Below are positions 21,776 through 26,394 of a DNA stretch of 26,394 bases, piece by piece; the first letter of the stretch is position 1; each line of letters begins with the position of its first letter. The translations under genes were made by a program, and so were the position numbers. The notes under the pieces were generated by a model. The model did not search any database, had not been told where the DNA came from, and saw only the letters and a list, made by a program, of their open reading frames with translations. Location: positions 507,124 through 533,517 of the forward strand of contig BLXT01000847.1 of the NCBI GenBank assembly GCA_019648995.1, read 5' to 3'. The DNA comes from Plakobranchus ocellatus (taxonomy: Eukaryota > Mollusca > Gastropoda > Plakobranchidae).

Positions 21776-23390
21776 GTAAGTATTGTTTAATAATCACTTT
21801 TTGAAAATTTTAAGTATCTTCAATCAAAAGAAACTAAATTTTTGTATGATTGATACATTTATTGTATTATATTTTTTTTAAAGCTTAACAATCATTTATG
21901 GTTCTACATGTATAGAGAGAGTGTAAAAGAGAATACCGCTCATTTAGCCACATAGCTGCCAAGTCATATATACATGTCGGTGTGCTGCACTAGGTCACAG
22001 TGAAGCTAAGTCACGGGTACTGAAAAAAAAATCTTTAAACTTTTTAAGGTTGGAACTTCAGCATTTTCTGTCAAGTGGCGGAATTGTTTTTCATAGTAAT
22101 CATTGTACCAATGCATAGCCCTCAGTTTGTATGATGCACACATAAAAGACCTAACTCTCATAATGTAAATATTATATATTTAATATTCATCAATTCACAG
22201 CACCATTTAAGAAACAATAATATTTGCTCATAGTGTTGTGAGACCAATAGAAAAAAAAAGAGGAAGAAGCTTGGAACCAAATAAAATTTATAGCGTCCTA
22301 AATTAAAAACAGATAATTAGGGGAAGATAATTTGTGCACATAAAAGAGACTATCTTGTCTTGTTCATTGAAGAGAAATAGAGGCTAAATAATATTTTTTT
22401 ATTCTTTTTTCCTTCAAATACAAAGTTATTTCAAAGCACACTGAAGACAGGGCTAATAGCTTGTACTCTCTAAAAACATTTATTATGTTGTATTTTTATC
22501 AAACTTAGCTACAACAATCATTCATCCTTTTCTCCAGTCATGAGAACAGTTTGAATGAATGAAAATTTTTATTGTGAGAAATAAAATTTAAAGGCACATC
22601 AATGCAATTTTTATTCAGAGAAATGGTTATAGTAATGGGAAATTAAATTCTCTATCGTAGGATAACTTTTAAATTTATTTCATATTACTAGTTTCTGTAG
22701 ATTTAAAAAAAAGAATGTTATTTGTGAACTACAACCCTTACATTTATTACTATAATCCAACATCATGTCACTATTGCTTTTAATCAAATACAGTCAATTC
22801 CACTTAATTCAAATCCAGAAAATTCAGATTTGTGATTGATTTGAACTCAGTTAATGTTAGTGATTTTGTGTGTGTGTGTATATCCCTTGAGATGCATTTT
22901 CTGTAAGATCAAAGCCTGATGGAGTGATCTGGTAATTTTGAATTAAATTTCACCAGCACTGTATAGTTTATATTCAGAGAATCACTTTTCATAATGGCAA
23001 AATGCATTGCTCTGAATCTGATCAGCATCTTAAGTGTATACATAATTATTGTGTGTGTGTGTGGATAAGTCTGTGATCATGGAAAAGATGTAAAGGGCTC
23101 AGGGAAGGAAGCCTTGGCCGAGCAGAAAATCAGGCTTCATTTCAAATGTAGGTCTAGTCTAGAGATTATCTAAACTTATCAACAAATTTAGAGCTATTGT
23201 ATTAAATCATTGGCATGATTTCTGTACTTGCACTGTTCCAGTCGTGGAGATTATGAACCAGGCTGCTGCTAAAAAAAAATCCCTAACACTCAAAAGTATG
23301 GCAATGAATCTGTGAAAGATTGGGATTAGAGGCACTATTACTAGCAGGCTCGTAAGCACCATAGTGTCATGACTTTAAGAGTTACGTCCA
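21776..23390 (+). other. Downstream intron or 3' region without a recognised gene
   Basis: It begins with the donor GTAAGT. The sequence is AT-rich with GT microsatellites at about 22868-22881 and 23051-23063. A potential AATAAA occurs near 22280, relevant only if the transcript ends at the in-frame stop at 21788-21790. I found no downstream exon with matching phase and coding character. Confidence 0.6.
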
Positions 23391-23428
23391 GGGATCTGGC
23401 AGATTCATTACAGGTTTCATACCGTCAT

Positions 23429-23536
23429 GCCTTTTTAAAAGAGGTAGATCTTGAGTTGTTGTTGCAACAGAAAGTTGTTGTTGCCTTTTTAAAAGAGGTA
23501 GATCTTGAGTTGTTGTTGCAACAGAAAGTTGTTGTT
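23429..23536 (+). repeat. 54-bp perfect tandem duplication
   Basis: The unit beginning GCCTTTTTAAAAGAGG occurs twice, at 23429-23482 and 23483-23536, without any visible mismatch. The GTTGTTGTTGCAACAG part of the unit contains a short GTTGTTGCAACA inverted repeat. The perfect match implies a recent duplication. Confidence 0.85.
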
Positions 23537-23612
23537 GCCGCCCTTGCCTATTGCCCATGACTTAAAAGTTATTTCTGTCTACCTCTACTGCGTTTGCCTT
23601 CAATCTTTCCAG
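23537..23612 (-). pseudogene. Inverted fragment of the LINE 3' coding region
   Basis: Read on the minus strand, this stretch aligns with about 25460-25535 of the LINE downstream: GGCAAACGCAGTAGAGG against GGCAAATGCAGTAGAGG, then GACAGA, AACTTTT and GGGCAATAGGCAAGG, with about a 10-base gap. It is therefore a piece of the same LINE family in the opposite orientation, directly upstream of the sense-strand LINE body. Confidence 0.75.
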
Positions 23613-24012
23613 TGATTGTTAAGTGTTCTAAACCCTTTAAAACAGTTTGGCTTTATGCCTGATAAAGGGACTAGAAACGCAATATTCACTTGCTTCTGGT
23701 GTCTAGAAATGCAAAAAGATCTGCACCTCTGTTTTATTGATTATTTTAAGGCCTTTCACAAAGTAAAATATGTCGAGCTGATTCGAATACTAGAAAAATT
23801 AGACATCGATAGGAAAGATCTGAGAGTAATTAGAAATTTATAGTGGGATCAAACTGCATCTGTATAAGAATTGAAGGACAACATAGTGATTTCATATCCC
23901 TCAAAAGAGGTGTGAGGCAGGGATGTCTATGTAATGTTTCCTGATCATTTTAACCTATGTGAAATAATTTTAATGATATTTCGGGCTTATAAATAAACGG
24001 AGAAAATCTTAA

Positions 24013-24704
24013 CTCAATGGAGAAGTATCGGACACCGGTGTCCGATGACATCACAGGCTAAAAAGACGCACTGGACACGGGTGTCCAATGCCTTTTATAA
24101 TTTTTTGTTGTTGTTATGGCTGTAAGCGAAAACGGGAGACTGCTTGTAAACTTTACTTCAAGTATTGTTTTACAGTTTTATGCTCCTTTTGACCGTAAAC
24201 AATGCATTATAAGCCTGTTTTATTTATTTTTCTATAAGGCCAAAGCAGTGGCACAAATTTCAAACCTAGATCTAGAGTGGAGTCCCGTCAGAAGTTTTCC
24301 CAGGAATGCGAGACCTTCAAAGCTTGAAATTTTGTTGTCAATACCCACAGAGTATTATAAAATTGATCTGATTTGTCATGGGAACCATATTTTCAATTTT
24401 TTGTTCATGAAAATGTTTTCTTTGCTCTATATATCTTTTTCTCTTTAAAATAATGTCTGTAAAAAAAAGGAAAAAAAATTACTTTTCGTTATGTAATGAA
24501 AAAATTCATGTGAAATTCAAAATCTATATGTTGGAAAATCCTATTATGTATTTGTAAAGATCTAAAATTCAGTTTGAAAATATAAAAAAAAAACGAATCT
24601 TAAACAGCTTTAAAAACAAAATCAGGCCAATTTTTTGAAAATACGGCAAAATCATGCGTCTCCTGGGATCAGCTGACACTTAAAAAGCCTGCGTCTCCAT
24701 TGAG
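24013..24704. mobile_element. PiggyBac-type MITE (692 bp) with TTAA target duplication, nested in the LINE
   Basis: The element starts CTCAATGGAGA and ends TCTCCATTGAG, an exact 11-bp terminal inverted repeat. It is flanked by TTAA on both sides (24009-24012 and 24705-24708), the target duplication specific to the piggyBac superfamily. Removing it with one TTAA leaves the LINE frame continuous from its INGEN codons into NNLRYA, so the insertion site is certain. Near the left end are a perfect 18-bp palindrome TCGGACACCGGTGTCCGA (24028-24045) and a near-palindrome TGGACACGGGTGTCCA (24073-24088). A frame at 24116-24448 shows no transposase motifs, so the element is non-autonomous. Confidence 0.85.
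24028..24088. repeat. Paired subterminal palindromes of the MITE
   Basis: TCGGACACCGGTGTCCGA is a perfect palindrome. About 45 bases on, TGGACACGGGTGTCCA repeats its core GGACAC-GGTGTCC with one central change. Repeated subterminal palindromes of this kind are possible transposase-binding sites. Only the left end has them; no equivalent was seen at the right end. Confidence 0.75.
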
Positions 24705-24762
24705 TTAATAATCTCAGGTATGCAAATTATACAGTTTTAATAGCAAAATCTGGCGAACAAAT

Positions 24763-25428
24763 CCAAAAACTTTTAGATACTGTAGTTTTAGAGAGCGAAA
24801 GAACGGGCCTGTCTTTGAGTGTAAAGAAAACGGAATGTATGGTCATCGCAAAGAAATCTTCAAACCCCAAGTACAATGTTGTTAGCAAAGGCGAACAAAT
24901 CAAATTGTAAAGTTCAAAAATCAAGGTTATTTGAAAACATCAGATAGTAGATGCACAAGTGAAACAAGTAAAAGTAGAATAGCTTTGGCCAAAGATACAT
25001 TCCAAAAAATCACACCAATACTGACAAACAGAAACATTAGTATGGAAACATAAATAAGAGTATTGAATGGTCAGTACTTTTGTATGGGAGTGTTGCCAAA
25101 AACTTTTAGATACTGTAGTTTTAGAGAGCGAAAGAACGGGCCTGTGTTTGAGTGTAAAGAAAACGGAATGTATGGTCATCGCAAAGAAATCTTCAAACCC
25201 CAAGTGCAATGTTGTTAGCAAAGGCGAACAAATCAAATTATAAAATTCAAAAATCAAGGTTATTTGATAACATCAGATAGTAGATGCACAAGTGAAACAA
25301 GTAAAAGTAGAATAGCTTTGGCCAAAGATACATTCCAAAAAATCACACCAATACTGACAAACAGAAACATTAGTATGGAAACATAAATAAGAGTATTGAA
25401 TAGTCAGTACTTTTGTATGGGAGTATTG
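24763..25428 (+). repeat. 333-bp tandem duplication inside the LINE
   Basis: Copy A (24763-25095) and copy B (25096-25428) both begin CCAAAAACTTTTAGATACTG and end TGTATGGGAGTRTTG. I counted about seven differences by eye, so identity is near 98%. The unit is 111 codons long and keeps the LINE frame. Both copies share the same disabling stops, such as the TAA after ATGGAAACA, so the duplication happened after the element had died. Confidence 0.9.
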
Positions 25429-25625
25429 GACAATAAACAAGGAAACTGAGAAAAAACTTGCAGGCAAATGCAGTAGAGGCAGACAGAGAAAAACTTTTAT
25501 TGAAAAGCTTAAGTCCTGGGCAATAGGCAAGGATAGCAAGAACTTTATGAGGTTCACTTAGAATAGCTTCAAGTGGAGGTACATGATTGCCAATGTCTGT
25601 TTCAAACAAGATACCTGAAGAAGAA

Positions 25626-25948
25626 GATCTTGATGGGGTACTTTCCTACACCTGGTGAATTCACAGGTGTTATATCGCCATGCTTTTCATTTTTGTTAAA
25701 GTTTCCCCCCGATATCTGGATGATTCATAGGCACTATATCTAAGGTAGGATATCTCCCAATATCTGACAGATTCATATCTCCCGAATCATCATCTAACCT
25801 TTTATAACTTGGTCTAAAAACTTCACAATGGAGATGTGTGCACTATACCAACCTACACTCTATTGAGTTCTAAAATGAAACCTAGGTTTATGCCTCACAA
25901 ACTTAGGAGTCAGAAGGTTCAGAGGCACATTATCGACATGCTTTTGAG
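25626..25948 (+). repeat. LINE 3'-end motifs, several diverged copies
   Basis: After the LINE's coding end comes CACCTGGTGAATTCACAGG, then a CTATATCGCCATGCTTTT-like end (25648-25688). Diverged versions of this motif recur at about 25711-25740, 25760-25782 and 25915-25948, and upstream of the LINE at 23393-23436. They look like 3' untranslated ends of separate, very short insertions of the same LINE family, or local duplications of one end. Confidence 0.5.
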
Positions 25949-26394
25949 AGTAAAATGGGCCACACACTAGTGAGTTTTGATCTTGAGATCAATTGATTGA
26001 GATAGTTGTAAGATCAGATACCCACACATTATTCAAATCAAAACTTAATATCGGAAGTTGGAAAAATCTTATTGGAGGTTGATGCAATACTTTTTTTTGT
26101 TGTTGTTCTTGGCGTGGAAAGGAAACAAAAACTGATAAAGAGAAGAATAGCAAAAAAATGGCTTCTGGACCAGGAAAAAAAAACCTGACAAATCTCATGA
26201 TAATTTATTGCAGTTATGTTTTGATTTTACTCACCTTACATTTTGGGATTTCCCGTATTGTTCAATAAAATGCAATATGATTTCTCTTTCTCAAGTAGCC
26301 ATGATGTTTAGTGTCATATTCTACTTTCAGTATAGCAGGGACAGCAAAGAAGAGCCCGCCAGTATCATTTTTGCCTTTTTTTTTTGGGGGGGGG
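25949..26394. other. AT-rich non-coding end of window, closing in T and G runs
   Basis: No convincing gene is seen. A TTCTACTTTCAG acceptor-like sequence ends near 26330 and is followed by 17 codons before a homopolymer, which is too little to call an exon. The window ends in about ten T and nine G, which could be a real low-complexity stretch or a sequence-end artefact. Confidence 0.5.

Larger units (their letters stand above)
23616..25625 (+). pseudogene. Dead non-LTR retrotransposon (endonuclease/RT type LINE), 5'-truncated, with nested insertion
   Basis: The first part (23616-23940) reads reverse transcriptase segments: FGFMPDKGTRNAIF, then FIDYFKAFHKVK (motif A, with the usual AFD changed to AFH) and LDIDRKDLRVIRNL, followed by a stop at 23841-23843. 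The frame resumes after the insertion at 24713 with RYANYTVLIA, in which both Asp of the YADD box are lost, then SLSVKKTECMVIA, TSDSRCTSE and RIALAKDTFQK. The 3' end (25490-25615) reads RQRKTFIEKLKSWAIGKD and ends just before CCTGAAGAAGAAGA. Several stops and frameshifts confirm it is dead. The type is a LINE without a visible RNase H, different from the Jockey-like copies at the other end of the window; I cannot fix the clade. Confidence 0.85.

Noticed and set aside
24116..24448. 110-codon open frame inside the MITE
   Set aside because: It has no DDD transposase motifs or other recognised domain and is too short for a piggyBac transposase.
24940..25609. Minus-strand open frames in the LINE
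   Set aside because: They are antisense shadows of the reverse-transcriptase coding region and are similar to each other only because of the 333-bp tandem duplication.
26331..26381. Candidate phase-0 exon after TTCTACTTTCAG
   Set aside because: Only about 17 codons are visible before the homopolymer end, with no donor and no similarity to the expected C-terminus.

Overview
This is eukaryotic, AT-rich, intron-containing DNA from an animal. It is probably an invertebrate and plausibly a mollusc, perhaps a gastropod. That is an inference from the retrotransposon mix, the AT-rich introns with many tandem repeats and the frequent CTAGATCTAG-type palindromes; nothing here fixes the species.

The main gene runs on the + strand and the window holds only its middle. 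Three exons join in frame: a small one (3750-3837), a 3.4-kb one (9766-13161) and a 4.0-kb one (17742-21775), about 2,500 codons in all. The small exon carries a TSDPAFQ segment like one I recall from NPAT, the histone-gene co-activator and CDK2 substrate of histone locus bodies. The later exons encode a long Ser-rich, disordered, nuclear-looking protein with many SP/TP sites, basic clusters and two RxLxF-type motifs. I call it NPAT-like with moderate confidence. Its first exons (the LisH end in NPAT) and its C-terminus lie outside the window. The junction of the first two exons only keeps frame if the first intron is a GC-AG intron.

From 1 to 3640, and again at 6391-6536, are four decayed fragments of one Jockey-like LINE, all in the same orientation as the host gene. 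The 5.9-kb GC-AG intron (3838-9765) also holds two apparent solo LTRs (7211-8363 and 8804-9518) and a 113-bp tandem repeat. The 4.6-kb second intron (13162-17741) has a tandem repeat with a 16-bp palindrome but no recognisable gene.

Downstream of the last exon, 21776-26394 is mostly non-coding. It holds a dead LINE of a second type (23616-25625). A 692-bp TTAA-flanked piggyBac-type MITE has inserted into it, and it also carries a 333-bp tandem duplication. An inverted piece of the LINE's own 3' region lies just upstream of it, and several copies of its 3'-end motif are scattered around. No rRNA, tRNA or CRISPR array was seen.
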